From positions 77,278,583 through 77,342,582 of the forward strand of contig OZ018323.1 of assembly GCA_963969495.1 (NCBI GenBank): a stretch of 64,000 nt of DNA, written 5' to 3'. Position numbers and translations under genes: made by a program. Positions 22,407 to 34,588 of the stretch are shown here, one piece after another (within the stretch, counting starts at the first letter, position 1; each line of letters opens with the position of its first letter). The notes below the pieces were generated by a model, which made no database searches, had not been told where the DNA came from, and was given only the letters and a program-made list of their open reading frames with translations. This DNA comes from Ceratothoa steindachneri (Eukaryota > Arthropoda > Malacostraca > Isopoda > Cymothoidae).

Positions 22407-22424
22407 ATCCTGGCAAGGTCGCCA
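22407..22424 (-). other. Primer-binding site candidate
   Basis: Four bases inside the 5' LTR end, the - strand reads TGGCGACCTTGCCAGGAT. TGGCGACC would pair with a tRNA ending GGTCGCCA, the type reported for tRNA-Arg-primed gypsy elements such as 412/mdg1. The tRNA identity is from memory. Confidence 0.6.
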
Positions 22425-23123
22425 CGTATGTAAAAGCTACGCGGAACCCGGTTCACACGGCCCAAATAAAATACACACAAGAAATTTATAGAAGACCAGG
22501 GATCTAAAGGCCTACTAGAAATTCACCAGAATTTATCAGAAAGATGCTAAATTACGAGGTATCCGGAAGGGTTTAAATGAATACACAAAAGCATTAACAG
22601 TATTATTTACATCAAGATCAAAAGGAAATAAATTGACTGCTCCCAAAGGAGAACACTTGCAAACGTAACTGGAAGAGCACAAATCAATGCAACCGACAGA
22701 GGGGCAGCGACAACGCTGGCAGGAATCAATGGCAAAAAATCCTCGCTGCACGAAGGAATCCAGTACGGCTCTGCAAAAATGAACAACGTTAAAAGGTAAG
22801 TGACGGAAAACGATTCAGCGGAGCAATCAAGGCAGAATCCTCGCAACAGAATAAATTAAAAACTTGACTTTTGTGTATAGAAAGAACAGAAAGGAACCGC
22901 TGTATGTGATACGTCAGTCAAATAATCAGAGGGGAGCGTTGCGGAAGGAAAACATTTACGAAAAGGACAGCGAGAGTAGATAGGTCGGTGGCTATACACC
23001 GATGCGATGTGTTGTTGTGAGGGCGTAGGATATGTGGTATTGACTGGGCGAGGGTTGGGGGCAAGTCAGGAGGGAAAGGCTGACTGCTCATCCGGAAACG
23101 CGCTATTCATGATGCCTATTGGT

Positions 23124-24834
23124 TTATGCAAAGAACGATACGGGCGGCGGGTGTTCGTGGGCCGCGGGATATCGCGGCGTCATCACGTGCCTTCTCACGA
23201 GTAGCGAGGTGTAAAGTGTGTCTGTGGTAAGTTTGTCAAGTTGTTTCGTGAGTCTGGTATGAGCGTAAGTGTTGAGAGGAGCTAGTTTGTTGTTGTTGTG
23301 TAGTGCGTCCATTCTCAAGTACCGCGGCGAACGGCAAGCGCGCTTCAGAGCAGAGTTCTGAATGCACTGAGCCTTTCGCTTCCACGTGTCGCTCGCAGCT
23401 ACGAGCGACAGCGGGGCGTACGTGAGGATGGGACGCACGAGTGCTTTGTATAGGTGTAGTTTTAGTTTTTTTCTCGCAGGGTAGAACCTACCCATCGATG
23501 TGTTTGTGCGTGAGGCTCTTGCTTGTATTATGTTCTGGTGTAAATTGAACCTGAGGGATTTGTCGAAAGTTACCCCCAGGATTTGGGTGCGGTGAGTGTA
23601 TGCGAGCCTTGTTGGGTTTTGGTGGATCATGTCTGGTGTGTGTGAGTAGATTTGTAGGTTGTGCATGAAGTGATCTCTAGCGCCGTAGAGTGTCATCTGT
23701 GTCTTCTGAGGATTCGTGGCAATCAGCCATTTATCCTCGTAATCTGTCTTCTCGTCTAGTATTCTTTGTGCGTGGAGCGCGATTTCTTCAAGGGCTCGGC
23801 CGCTGACGAGAATGGTCTTGTCATCGGTGTAGGCCACTACGTAGGTGTGAACACAGTTTTATGGTGGGCGTGGGGTGTCGTTTGTGAAGATGATGTAGAG
23901 TATGGGTGCCAGTACGCTTCCTTGGGGAACGCCTGAGCGTGGTGTGAAGGGTCTTGATAGGGTGTTGTTGTATCTAATGTGGCAGCGCCGTTCAGTGAGG
24001 TAGTGCGAGAGGAGCCTTCTGGTGCAGAGAGGTAACTCCGTGTTGCTGGCGAGTATCCAACGGAGTCCCTCGTGCCACAACTTGTCAAAAGGCCTTCTCC
24101 ACGTCCTTACTGACGGAGAGAGTCTTTTGGTGTATCTGTCGTTTCTTTTGTATTCTGTCGTCAACGATGGTCACGGCCGCCTGAGAGGACCTGCCTCTCC
24201 TGAACCCGTATTGATGGGGGGAGAACCAGTCCCTCTCTTCCAGGAACTCCTGTAGACGGCAGTTGACTATACGTTCAAGTATTTTGCCTAGGTGCTCTAA
24301 TAGAGCAATAGGCCTGTAATTGTTTGGGTGTTTTGGGTCTTTGTGTTTTTTATGTAGGAGTATGTTGTGAGAGACTTTGAATATTTTGGGAAAGTGGCAG
24401 GAGGCTAGTGAGGCATTGAATAGATGTGTGAGTGTAGGGTATATGTCTGCCGGGAAGTTGTGTATGAGTGTGGCTGGTAGACCGGAGGGGCCTGGGGCTC
24501 GTTTTGGTGTCGTTTTTATGTAGTGTTTTGTTTCCTCGACGGTGATTGGAGTGGTTAGTGTGGACGTGTAATCGAGCACCTCCATTCATATCAGGGGGGC
24601 AGGCCTTAGCTCGTGAGCGTGAGCCCGACACCACTCCTGGATTTCCTGGAAGTGCTCCTGCGCACGTGGTTTTGGTGGGTTGTGCGTGTGTACTGTCTCC
24701 CAATGGGACCTGAATGCGTCGAGGATGTCGTTAGTGTATGTGAGTGTGTGGTTGTTTATTTTGAGTGTAATTGGTTTGCATGGTTCAGTACCCAGCATCC
24801 TTTTTACGTGCCGCCAGAAGAAGGAAGGGCCCAT
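23124..24834 (-). pseudogene. Element C reverse transcriptase, broken
   Basis: Three - strand frames make up one RT: 24834-24085 (RAPGPSGLPATLIHN, NYRPIALLEHLGKILERIV, QYGFRRGRSSQAA), 24164-23859 (FDKLWHEGL, GVPQGSVLAPILYIIF) and 23837-23124 (catalytic box YTDD instead of YADD, then QILGVTFDKSLRFN and the thumb). Frameshifts separate the pieces. There is no RNase H after the thumb. Confidence 0.8.
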
Positions 24835-24864
24835 GCAACGGGGGTCGTCCGCAATGCGGACGAC

Positions 24865-25860
24865 CTAACGCCACTGCCGGTTCCTATCTAGCTGCACGCA
24901 CTGAAGGATGCGGGCACGTAGTTGGTTTATGTTGTGTTGTCGTGGGCCTCTGGTGTAGTGGTTATTGTACTGTGTGATAAGTCTCTGTGTGTGTATTGAG
25001 AATGTGAAGTGTTTTATGCAGGTGTAGTTTTTATGTGGTGAGTGTAGGTTACGTGCGGTGGTGATGGTGTCTAAAAGTGAACACCAGTGGTGGTCTATTA
25101 GTCCTGGATTGGTCTCCTCCAGGTCGAGGTTATGTGGTGTGTTTGTGGATATGTTACTCCTGAATTCTGCCCAGTTTGTGTTTTCGCAGTCATATAGAAG
25201 TGATGTAGGGATGAGTATGGGAGATGTGGATATGAGAAGGCATATCGGTATGTGGTGAGATAGTACGTGGGGACCGGGTGATATGTGAGTGTAGAATCGT
25301 GTGGCATGGTCGTTGCGGAAGACCACATCCGGAGATGTGGTGCCTCCGTGCGGACCGAAGAACGTGGGGAAGGCCGGGCCGATGTGTTCGCACCGGTAGC
25401 GCCGCAAGGCACCGGCCAAGTAACTTCCCGCATCGTTCGTGTTGTTAGAAAGGAGTGTCGGGTGGAAAGCGTTGAGGTCCACCGCGAAGAAGATCGGTAG
25501 GTTGTGGTTTGATAGGGCCCGGAGTGGGACTTCTAAGTTTAGCTGTATTCGTGGTGGTCTGTAGTGAGCGGCCACTATTATGGGGCCAGAGCTTGTGTCA
25601 ATTTTTCAGGCTAGAAAGGAAGTGTCATGTGTGTTGACGAGGGAGTGGTGTATGTTGCGCTTAACTAGGATCGCAGATCCTAGGTGCCGCGCCTGCGGGG
25701 ATAGGTAGCTATGGTAGCCTGCAATGCGAAGTCTGCTGTTGGGAGGGTGTAGGCTGGTGGAGTTCAGGAGTATTATGTCTGGTCTTTGTGTGTTGAGTAC
25801 CCAGTTGGCGACCGTATGGCGAATACCGTGCCAGCTGCGTCCGTTTAGCTGTATTAGGCT
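24865..25860 (-). pseudogene. Element C endonuclease and linker, broken
   Basis: The - strand frame starts near the element end with LIQLNGRSWHGIRHTVANW (the N of the first endonuclease box). It passes a stop near 25602, continues as an open frame from 25575 with FAVDLNAFHPTL (usually GDLNAHH) and TTSPDVVF, and ends the domain with HVLSHHIPI, where Asp of the usual SDH is His. Loss of the catalytic Asp and the stop both indicate an inactive copy. Confidence 0.75.
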
Positions 25861-26032
25861 AAGTGGGGCACAAGGGGGAGGATGAGTCGCTTCACCTAAG
25901 CAAATTAGGCTGGGAAGTTACAAAAGTTTAGACCAAAACTAGTAGCCTCGAAGCGGGTCCACCTGCGATAAAAACACCGTAAACTATGATGAGAAAGGGA
26001 AAGCATGGGAATACGAGGGCCTACCCTTTATA

Positions 26033-26931
26033 TTATTGTTAAGGAAGTTTTTGATGAAGAGTTCGAGTGGACCTCTAATTCCTAGCTCCTGTATGTTATT
26101 GAGTATATGACGTCGCCAAACCATGTCATATGCTTTGGCAATGTCATAAAAGACCTCTGTGACAAACTTCCCTTCACCGAATGCTCGGCCGACGTCGTGG
26201 TCAAGGAGGGTTAAAGGATTTAGTGTGGAGTGGTATTTTCTATAACCATATTGGTTTGAGGACAGAAAGTTGTTTGTTTCTAGATACCATTTCAATATAG
26301 CATTGACCATTCTTTCTAATATTTTGCATAGGCATGGTGTCAAGGTAATCGGTCTATAATTCGTTGGGTTTGATGGGTCCTTTTGAGGTTTTAACAAGGA
26401 GAGGACTAGCGTTTGACACCAATCATCCGGGAATGAACCATTAGTCCAGATGCAGTTATAAATGTCCAACAGTAGCTCTAAGGCGTTTGGATAGATTTTA
26501 CTTATGATGAGGTTTGAGATTTCATCATCTCCAGGGGCTGTGTTTGGTCTTTCTTCTAGGGATGCTTGTAATTCGTTGATGGAGAAAGGATTGTTGTACA
26601 GAAGGATTATATTGGTTGAGAAGTCTAAATTTGTTGATTCTATCAGAATTTTTCTGCGTTAAAAAGACTTTTTGTGAGATCCTTTAGAAATGGTACTGGG
26701 GGAATGCCCTATTATGTTAGTGACTTGGGTTTGATTGGTGATGGTATTTCCGTTAATACAAAGGATAGGGAGGTGAATAAGGCTGTGGTGTCCGGATATT
26801 TTTTTTATTTGTCGCCAAATTTTTGCAATATATGTATATTTGTTAATTTTAGATACATATTGTTTCCAGGAGGCTCGTTTAGCTTCTTTGAAGGTCCTTC
26901 GGGCGATGGTAGATGCTCTTTTAAAGTCCAT
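26033..26931 (-). pseudogene. Element B reverse transcriptase, first half
   Basis: The - strand frame 26931-26659 holds the region between endonuclease and RT (KRASWKQYVSKI, IAKIWRQIKKISG). After a shift, 26469-26033 holds the RT fingers and palm: WCQTLVLSLLKPQKDP, NYRPITLTPCLCKILERMV, QYGYRKYHSTL, YDIAKAYDMVWRRHI. The Lys/Ala/Tyr/Asp box corresponds to FDLEKAYDTAW in family A. The frame then runs by chance into the LTR. Confidence 0.8.
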
Positions 26932-27189
26932 GTAATTCTGTAACGTTTTAGTTCTTATGAAAATTATGTGAGCTTTATCACGTTTTCTGTTATCGTCTTG
27001 GCACTGTTAGTTCCACCATGGAGTAGTGCACCAGCTGGTGTTGTGGTTAGTCTTTGGGATGTGTTCGCCAGCTGTTTTCTGTAGTTCTGCCGTGAAGTAG
27101 CAGATATTCGCCTCTGGTTTAGGTTGGAGTTTGGGTGTTGTCAATGCGAAGGCTGTCCAATTTGATCGATAATAATTCCATCATTTCCT

Positions 27190-27860
27190 GGAAAATGGGG
27201 CTCTTTGAGCAAGAAACCTTATCATTATTGGGTAGTGATCGTTACCACATAGGTCTGAGTAAGCGCTCCAATGAGTTTATGTGGGGAAATTAAGGGAGGT
27301 TAGGCTTAAGTCTATGTTATACAATGTGTTGGTTTGTTGGTGATAATGTGTTGGGATATTTGTATTTAAGATGTTGATGTATTGGCGCTCTATTAGGCCT
27401 GATATGATGCGTCCTCGGGTGTTTGTTTTCGTATCGTTCCAGTAGTGGCTTCTGGCGTTGAAGTCGCCAAGAATGAAAAATGGCTCTGGTAGTTGCTCGA
27501 AGAGGGCTTCGAGGTCCTGGCGGTTTAGGGGCACGTTAGAGGATAAGTATATAGAGCATACTGTTATGAGATCTGGACATTGTAGCCGAACGGCTATGGC
27601 ATTTAGGGGCGTGTTTAAATGGTATTGCGTGTGTGGGATATTTCGTCGTGTGTGGATGGCGTTGCTTTTGGTCGAGTCGGTTGTAATGAAATGACAATCA
27701 TATTTGTTATTCAGATGCTGCTGCGGGTTTAAGTGCATAGTCTCGTTGAGACAAATGCACACTGGGTCTTTCTCTGTGATTATTTTTTTGTAATGATTCG
27801 AAGTTGGCCCGAAGGCCACGAGTATTCCATTACAGGATTTGAGTTTGTTTGTCATATTCT
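27190..27860 (-). pseudogene. Element B endonuclease
   Basis: The - strand frame 27855-27277 includes ICLNETMHL (the catalytic Glu box), YHLNTPLNAIAVRLQCP, ILGDFNARSHYWND (Asp/Asn box) and NIDLSL. A shift leads to CGNDHYPI near 27225, the final His box. All key residues are visible, though the frame is broken once. Confidence 0.8.
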
Positions 27861-28089
27861 TCGGTTTATATATTTATTTAGGAAGCTTGGAGGCTCCGTA
27901 TTGGGTGGAGCTACCGGACTTTGTATAGAGTTTGTGTGTAGTTTGTTTCGACGTGCCTGGTATTATCGGGTTGTGTATATTTTTGTCCGTAATGTTAGTT
28001 TTCTTAGCCAGAGGTTCCTTATATTTTACCTGTGGGCACTGCAGCTTTGGTTTTATGTTATGCTGGGTGCTTAATAGAGGCATTTCTCT

Positions 28090-29669
28090 TTGGCTAGGGG
28101 GCATTCCTATTGGTATCGAGTTCCTTGTTTATTGCCAATTCTTCTATATTTTTAGTTGAATATGTGGACCTTGGTGGAGAGGTTGGTGATCTATGTGGTA
28201 ATATTTGAGAAAGGAAAATGTCCTTTGACGGCTTTGTATTTCTATCTTGTGTTGGTGTGCTTGAGCTAAACGATGCTGTTTTCTCGGGTTTAGATGCCTG
28301 GCAATAGAAGTCTGGTGTCAGGGGTTGTGGATTTATGGGTTTGTTGTTGATGGGTGAGACGAGCTCGCTATCGTAGCATATAGTTTCTGTGCTCAATGAG
28401 CTATTTCTTCGGGTTGCTTTAACTTCTGGGCTTTTAGTTGGTGAGGAGGAGGAAGGGGCAGATGTGGACGATTCTTGGTGGCTCCTTTTTTGTGATTGCT
28501 CTTTAGATAGGTCTGTTTCGGGGCGCTTAGTGGTTGGTTGTTCAGTTTAGACGTAGTGTGGTTTTAATTTGGGGCTTTCTAGGGGTCCTAGCCTGTTTTC
28601 TTTGGATCTTGAGGTTTGGTTGAGGGCTGTTAGGTCCAATGTTGGTTTTTAAGTTAATTCGGTGGTTGGAGCTTTGGTGGTGGAAGTAACTGTAGCATAA
28701 GTTGGAGTATACTCAACGTTCTTCCTTCCTCGGCCATGCCTTTTAAGGCTTGGTGCCTTCGGATGCCAAAACGGACAGTTCTAATCCGCACCTCCAAATG
28801 GAAGTTGAAGTGCGGACATGTTCGCTTGGATGCGTGGTGGTTATCTCCAAAGTTAATGCATTTTTCCTTTGCTTTGCATTGTTACTGTTGTGTCCTTTTT
28901 CGCTGCATTTGAAGCATAATTGTGGACCAGTTTTATAATATTTGGCCGGGTGACCAAACATCAGGTACGATCCACATTGAATTGGAGTGGGCAGTTGTTC
29001 TTGTATTGGGATTGTTGTTCCTACGAATCTGATTATTTCTGGGATAGTTTGTTGTTTGAATGTTATTTTGGCGATTTTCAGCGGAGTTTAGCGTGTGGGC
29101 GATTTTCTCTCAAAGATGGACACAGAGTCTATTTGATGGCCGCCATCTTCAAACAGCCTTTGTATCCCTTGGCATATGAAGGCCTCCGTACTTTTGGGTC
29201 CAGGCATAAATCTGTTGAGTAGAACCGTACCTACTCTCAGGTTGATTATTTTTGTCCGTTTGTTTTATTTGATTGTCACCTAAGGAGGTGAGGGCCAGTA
29301 GTTTTTTTTATGACTTGGCTTTTATGACTTTGATTTCGTCTTCCCCTGGTGATGGTGCTTTTTGTGGGTGGGTTTTGACGGAGGCGGATGACCTTTGATA
29401 GGCCCTTGTGGCTTTTCTCATCCGTGAAATTATGTTATGTTATGTTATGTTTTAACTGTAGCTTCTGTTCGGTCAGGAGTGATTGAGAATTCTGGTTGTG
29501 ACTCTTTTGTACCGACTTGTAGTTGTTCTCGCAGTTCGAGTGAACAGAGCGGTTCATTTCTTGTGGTTTTGAGCGTTATGTATCTGGACCAGCAAGTCGG
29601 CCCGAATATTTTTCTGAGGTCTATTGTTTGTTCATTTTGTAGAATTGGTGAGTCAATAATAGTATCCAT
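28090..29669 (-). pseudogene. Element B ORF1 (gag-like), broken
   Basis: Translation would start at ATG 29669 (MDTIIDSP), giving a 74-codon open stretch with WSRYITLKTT, then a stop within an ATAAC repeat. Downstream pieces in other frames include a zinc-knuckle remnant at about 28915-28860 (CFKCSEKGHNSNNAK, last Cys lost) and a Ser/Thr/Pro-rich tail near 28396-28094. The assignment rests on position and the knuckle. Confidence 0.65.
29430..29449 (+). repeat. (TTATG)4 short tandem repeat
   Basis: Four copies of TTATG inside element B ORF1. It carries an in-frame stop and probably arose by slippage. Confidence 0.8.
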
Positions 29670-30013
29670 GGCCAATAAGTGAAATTCAACACCCCTGCCC
29701 GTGGTGGCCCACACTGACCCCAACAAGGGACCGGCACTACTGGGCGCCTTTTACATGGCTCCGGCCGGTACCACTAGGCGGAGCTATACACCTTCACCGC
29801 TACCCCTTGTGAACCCCGAACCAAACCCACACATAGCATGGTAGGCTGATCAGAGTGGCGGATCTAACTTGGTGACAGACTTCTGAGTGGTTAGGGTCAC
29901 CACGTCTAACATCTTTACGTCGGAGTATTCTGTGGTGCGATAAAAATGAGCGTTGGGTCGTGATCGGGGGAGTCCATGGGCAAAAGAAGAAGGAGACAAC
30001 AAAAGAGTAGAGA

Positions 30014-30367
30014 AAAGGTGGTTGTATAGCTACGACGGAAAAGCAAGGTCACAGTGAAGGAGAGGTGTTACAGGAGACGGAGATTAGGTGTTAGCGAAGG
30101 AGGGGAGAGAGGCTAAGCTGGGGACGGACGGGGCGCTGAGGCCCGTCAGCACGGCGGCCAGGAAGGCAAATCGCCGCGCCCCTTACGGGGATGGGCAGGA
30201 GAAGAGGGCGCCAACAAAAGGGTAGAGAAAAGGTGGTTGTAAAGCAAGGGCACAATGAGGGAGAGGTGGTACAGGAGACGGAAGAGGGGTTAAGCTGGGG
30301 TCTGACGGAGCGCTGCGGCCCGTCAGCACGGCGGCCAGGAAGGCAAATCGCCGCGCCCCCTACGGGG
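30014..30367 (-). repeat. Tandem 177-bp monomers in the element B 5' UTR
   Basis: On the - strand, two units start at 30367 and 30190, each beginning CCCCGTA(A/G)GGGGCGCGG and ending in a pyrimidine-rich part with CTTTTGTTG and CCCAT. The period is 177 bp. The start of each unit matches the 5' end of family A (14035-14121). Confidence 0.75.
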
Positions 30368-30399
30368 AGGGAAGTCAGGTGAGAGCCCCGACGCCACGA

Positions 30400-33300
30400 T
30401 GGGGGATGTGATAATTGAAGGTCTTGTTTTACGGGGGAGGAAGTCCTTCCAGGAAGAGGATCATGGTGTGGCGTGGCCAAACCCTAAACCTGATTCCACT
30501 CCTGAAGGGGGCTCTCCTAATCAGAGAGAGGAGAAAAAGAGAAGTAGCAATCTTCTGGGTGGGGCGCTTCCGTGGTGGATTAGCCCTTTGTCATTTCGCC
30601 GAGTACCAGACCAAGACAGTCCATCCAATTCAAAGCCGCATCATGGGGGGCAATTAAAAAGGGAAATTCCAGCAGTATTCACCTCTCCAAAAAATCAGGT
30701 GAAGATGATAGAACGTTGGAGACATCAGTGCTCTTAATTTGAGGCTGCCGACCTTTTTTTGCCTGCCAGCTTCAAACTGTTCTGAGCCTTTTGCGCAACT
30801 GATCGAAATATATTGTCTGAATGACACATAGTCCATCAACGTAAAGGCCTAGCTGCGCTCTTTGGTAGAGAACCAAGGGTCTCACGCTTTTCGAACGGGA
30901 TCACTTTGCTTAATAAGGCTACCCCTGCCCAGAGTGCGAAACTAATTAGTCTACGGAGAATCAATGGCACACCTGAGCGGGTGACCACACACCCTACCAT
31001 CTACTTTATAAAAGGGGTAGCGTATACCAGGGAACTGGCCTACTACTCCATCGAGGATATCACTGAAGAGCTGGCCGACTAAGGGGCGACCAGGTTCAAG
31101 CAAGTGTTATGGAAGCAGGAAGGTGGTCTCTTTACCCCAATGATCTTCGTCCCTTTCGACCTCGATAGGCTCCTTGAGTCAGATCATGCTGTTTGTGTAT
31201 TGCTACGGCTTGAAGTTATTCCTGCCGTTACCGCGTTGTTACCATTGCATTCACTTCAGCCTGACGACTAAGTCTTGTATATACACGTGCTAAGTTTGGT
31301 CAATCTGAAATCTGGGCTAAATGTTCTAAGGCCGCACCCAATAGAAATGTTTGGTGTGAGAACAACAGTTTGAATTGTAGCGGATCGCAGAAAATGAGGC
31401 AGCTTCTATTATCTACCGAGTCTCTCAAATCGAAGGAGGCAACGGCCATGAAGGTGGTAGTACCCCCTCCCCTGAGCACTTCAAAAACTGCCCGAATATG
31501 GACTGAGCGCTACCTATGGACGCTTTCCAAAAGACAAAGAAGCCCTGATCGAGAAGCACCCCGTAAAGAGAAGGATCGCGTGTCATGTCGAACGTTCTCC
31601 GCTAATCCTCGAAGGCGACAGCTAAAAGGGTACATTCCGAGGCTAATAACGCTCGGAGTTCTGTGTATGAGCAGCCTATATCATCACAGCGAGTGTTATC
31701 TCTGCGAAGAAGGCTCCCGCTGTTCCTTCTAAATAGATTCGGAGGGCATTTTCCTACAATGGAATTTCCCTAGAATCCGGGCTAATTGAGAAAAGCTGAG
31801 GATGCTTATTTCGTTTCGTTCCTCACTAGCAGCATGTCTCCAGGATACCATGTTGGCTGCGTCCCCTCTGCCCACACTAATGGGATATAAGGGTTTTGTG
31901 ACCCCACCACCACAATAGGAGGACATAACAGATGGATCTAAATTTATACCTAATGTGATGTCTCCGTTCTTCCTTTGGATTTACATGCCTCCCTCCAGGC
32001 GGTAGCAATCTAGCTCCACCTAGGTATGATATATTCTGTTATAGCTAACCTACTTCGATAATAGGGGGGAGGTGGCCTGAAAAATCGTAACGCTGTTGCC
32101 GAGGCCCTTTCTCCTTCTTGGAGAGCTTAAAAAAGGAACAAATCCCTCAGCTTTTACCGTTTCGTTTTTATGTCTTAACTTGTTCCTGTGTTCTTTGGAT
32201 GCACACTCGGAATTAGGGCAGGAGCTGGTCAACGACCTCCAAGGTAGCAATCAATTTCTCATTGTTAATATCTTTTACTGGACCATTGCCACCTGAGAAG
32301 CCACTTCGAGAGTGCTTAGATCGGTCACGGTGTTCATCATTTGAGGAAATGAGTGTTCCCTATCCTCGTTTCTCTGCCCTGCCCCCTTTCTGTGCTTCGC
32401 GGATACACAACTTCATTTTCGTTGAGAGGTGATTGATGATCTCCATGGTAGTGACCATTCCCCTACCAAAAAATCATTTCAGGACAGCTGTCACCTGAGA
32501 AACCGTATCGGTGGTACTTTGAGCTGGTACGGTGTACTGCATTTCAAGAACTGACTGATTTCTCTATCTCAGCTGAGGCGTTTAGGTTCGTTCATGAGTC
32601 CGTTGAGTTCTCTGAACCCCTCATCACCGCAGGCTTGACTTGTATTCCACGAACATTTGGTCGTCCGCTTTCTTGTGGGTCGACTAAGATCGATACAGTT
32701 CCCAGAGAGAAGCTCTATGCTTATAATCACTACAGGCGCCGTCCGAACGATTTTACTGTGTGCATTTCGACGGGTGAGGGCCAAAATAAATTAAGTTTTG
32801 AGGTTTACTTATCGCTCTGCATGGCGGGCATAAATGTCTTCACTCAATGGAGTGTCGCTCTTGAAGAAGTGTGGAAACGTCAAAAGCATTCGGGCAAAGT
32901 TTTCACCGGACCTTCCTACGTCCTCTAGGAAACGAGACCACCTTCTCTAGCCATCTCTCCATGCCTCAGTGGCGAAATCATTCACGAATGATTTATATGC
33001 CTTCTCCATCCGGGATTCTGCTTCACTAGCATTAAATACATATCACTGAGGGTCAGCGACAGAACTTCACATGTAGTGGCGTAAAACCTTTTAATGACGT
33101 AGTTGCAGTAAGCAAATTGCGTTCCGCCCTCGCTTCGTGCACGGATACCATCCCTGGCCCGGGCGATATCCCCATCGCCATGATTTGACATCTAGGAGAG
33201 CGAATCTTGGTATTTCTGTTAGCTGGGGAGAGAGCATCTTCCCAGGTTCCTGCCGAATTGTTACCATACTTGCTTTTTTGCGAGCTGGGAAGATATTATT

Positions 33301-33760
33301 CAACTCCGGGGTGTTACCACCCAATTTCTTTAACCACTTGGGTATGTAATTTTATAGAGAAATTAGTAAATGTCATGTCAGCCCATATCTTGGAAAGTGT
33401 ACGTTACCTTTCTTATGCCCTTCGGTTTCCGTAAGTCCCACTCTACATCAGATGCTTTGCTCCGCCTGGAGAGTGCTATATGCGAAGCTATCTTTCTCAG
33501 GCAGCATTCACGCGCGTGATTTTCATTTGGAGAATGTTTATGATACCACATGTCGATACGCTGTCATGAAGAGCCTCCAGTCTCGTTGAGAGAGGCTACT
33601 CCTCCCTATTTTTATATACGAGTTTTTTAAGAAGTTCGATTCCGCGTACGGTTAAAGGAGCCCTCTTTAGCCTGTTGATCAAGAGGAAGATGTGTGAAGT
33701 TTCCTCAGCGTCACTCTCTTTGGCCTGACCAGCACTGGTATCATCTTGGTGCTATTATGG
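30400..33760 (+). mobile_element. Family A copy 4, first piece (ORF1, endonuclease, RT start), degenerate
   Basis: Similarity to family A is clear from about 30895 (ORF1 conserved domain, TPERVTTHPTIYFIKGV region). It continues through a poor knuckle region (31200-31370), the ORF1/ORF2 junction (31735), endonuclease (31750-32550) and RT to LGL/VLLW near 33755. It is diverged and riddled with stops. A stretch of the endonuclease end occurs twice (32195-32330 and 32405-32530). The piece stops where a DNA transposon was inserted and resumes at about 36510. Confidence 0.8.
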
Positions 33761-34588
33761 TATTGGTTATTAGTGGGATTGATTTTAGTTAATAAATCAG
33801 CCTAGATAGCTATTTGAAAACTATTACTATAAATTTGTTGAATTGGATGGAATAGTCGTCTGCTAATATTTAGTCCTAACGACTGACGTGAAGTGAATTT
33901 GGAAAACTTCAAGCGCTAGGTTTATAAGAAAACGGATGATAAACAAAATAAATATATAAATATAATCAACGAATGCACAATAAGAGAATTGAATTAGGAA
34001 ATAAATAGTGAGCGGTAATTACAATTATACGAATGAATGAGATAATTAAATTGAGAATTGTTATGGAATACAACGTAAATATAATTGAAATATGGATTAA
34101 AATGTGAGATTATAGGATGGTATTACAGGTATAATTGACTTGTAAAAAGGATGGGAAGTATAGGAAGTATGGTTGACTTGTGAGGAAGGCAGTGAAATAT
34201 AACGCAACGTAATGAAATGTATGAAAGTAATGAAGAGTATGGATTTATATGTGAGGTGAGGTAAGGTAACTAAGGTAAGGTATGGTAACTGAGGTAACTA
34301 TGATGGACTGTGAATTGGGATCTGTAATGAGAGAAGTAACCAGAATCAGGACCTACTCTCGTATGGTAGTTTGCAGAGAATAAGTGTGAGAGGATTTATA
34401 ACTGACCTTAATTCGAGTAAAGTGGAGCAAGAGTAGGTGGGTGATTGCTTTAAAGCGGGCAGCTAAAGGCGTGCGTTCGTTCGTTTGTGTGTGTTGGTGT
34501 AAGGGAAAATCTTTTACTAGAGGGATTTTTGTTGAATACATTTTGAAAGTAAAATTGGTTTTCCGTTTATGTTCAGATGGGTTACAAT

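Larger units (their letters stand above)
22862..25866 (-). mobile_element. Element C, non-LTR retrotransposon inserted in the 5' LTR (5' truncated)
   Basis: A 3-kb - strand insert starts near the first residues of ORF2 (25866) and ends in a short tail without a long poly-A (22862). It carries endonuclease and RT but no visible RNase H, so it looks jockey-like (inference). Its removal restores the LTR exactly. No clear target-site duplication is visible, so a blunt or small-deletion insertion is possible. Confidence 0.85.
10490..26032 (-). mobile_element. Ty3/gypsy-type LTR retrotransposon, - strand, Gmr1-like domain order, nested insertions
   Basis: Two long direct repeats with TG...CA-type ends (TGTAAAGG at one end, CCTTTACA at the other) bound the element at 10490-11661 and 22429-26032. 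Reading on the - strand, domains appear as gag, protease, integrase, then the RT-flanking region and RNase H tail. The internal part is only about 3.9 kb once A copy 2 is taken out, because most of RT and RNase H is deleted. Flanks give a likely 4-5 bp target duplication (AATAG at the left junction, AATAA at the right, on the - strand). The host sequence is element B, whose RT reading resumes across the gap. All reading frames are damaged. Confidence 0.85.
22429..26032 (-). repeat. 5' LTR of the gypsy-type element, split by element C
   Basis: Two pieces, 22429-22861 and 25867-26032, join end to end to match the other LTR, apart from a 568-bp gap (equivalent to 10706-11273). It begins TGTAAAAGC and ends CCCTTTATA, where the other LTR has CCCTTTACA, so its outer CA has mutated. 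Confidence 0.85.
26033..30367 (-). mobile_element. Element B, 5' part: tandem 5' UTR, ORF1, endonuclease, first half of RT
   Basis: This is the right-hand half of the same - strand non-LTR element whose tail lies at 9373-10489. It holds a 5' UTR with two tandem units, ORF1 from 29669, endonuclease near 27860-27190 and RT from about 26930. The RT stops at FIKNFLNN next to the LTR, and the sequence resumes with RKFT on the other side of the LTR element. Together the pieces give about 5.5 kb. Many stops mark it as the oldest layer of the nest. Confidence 0.8.

Noticed and set aside
10490..26032. Endogenous retrovirus with env gene
   Set aside because: Gag, protease, integrase and RT/RNase H traces only; no envelope-like frame between RNase H and the 3' LTR.
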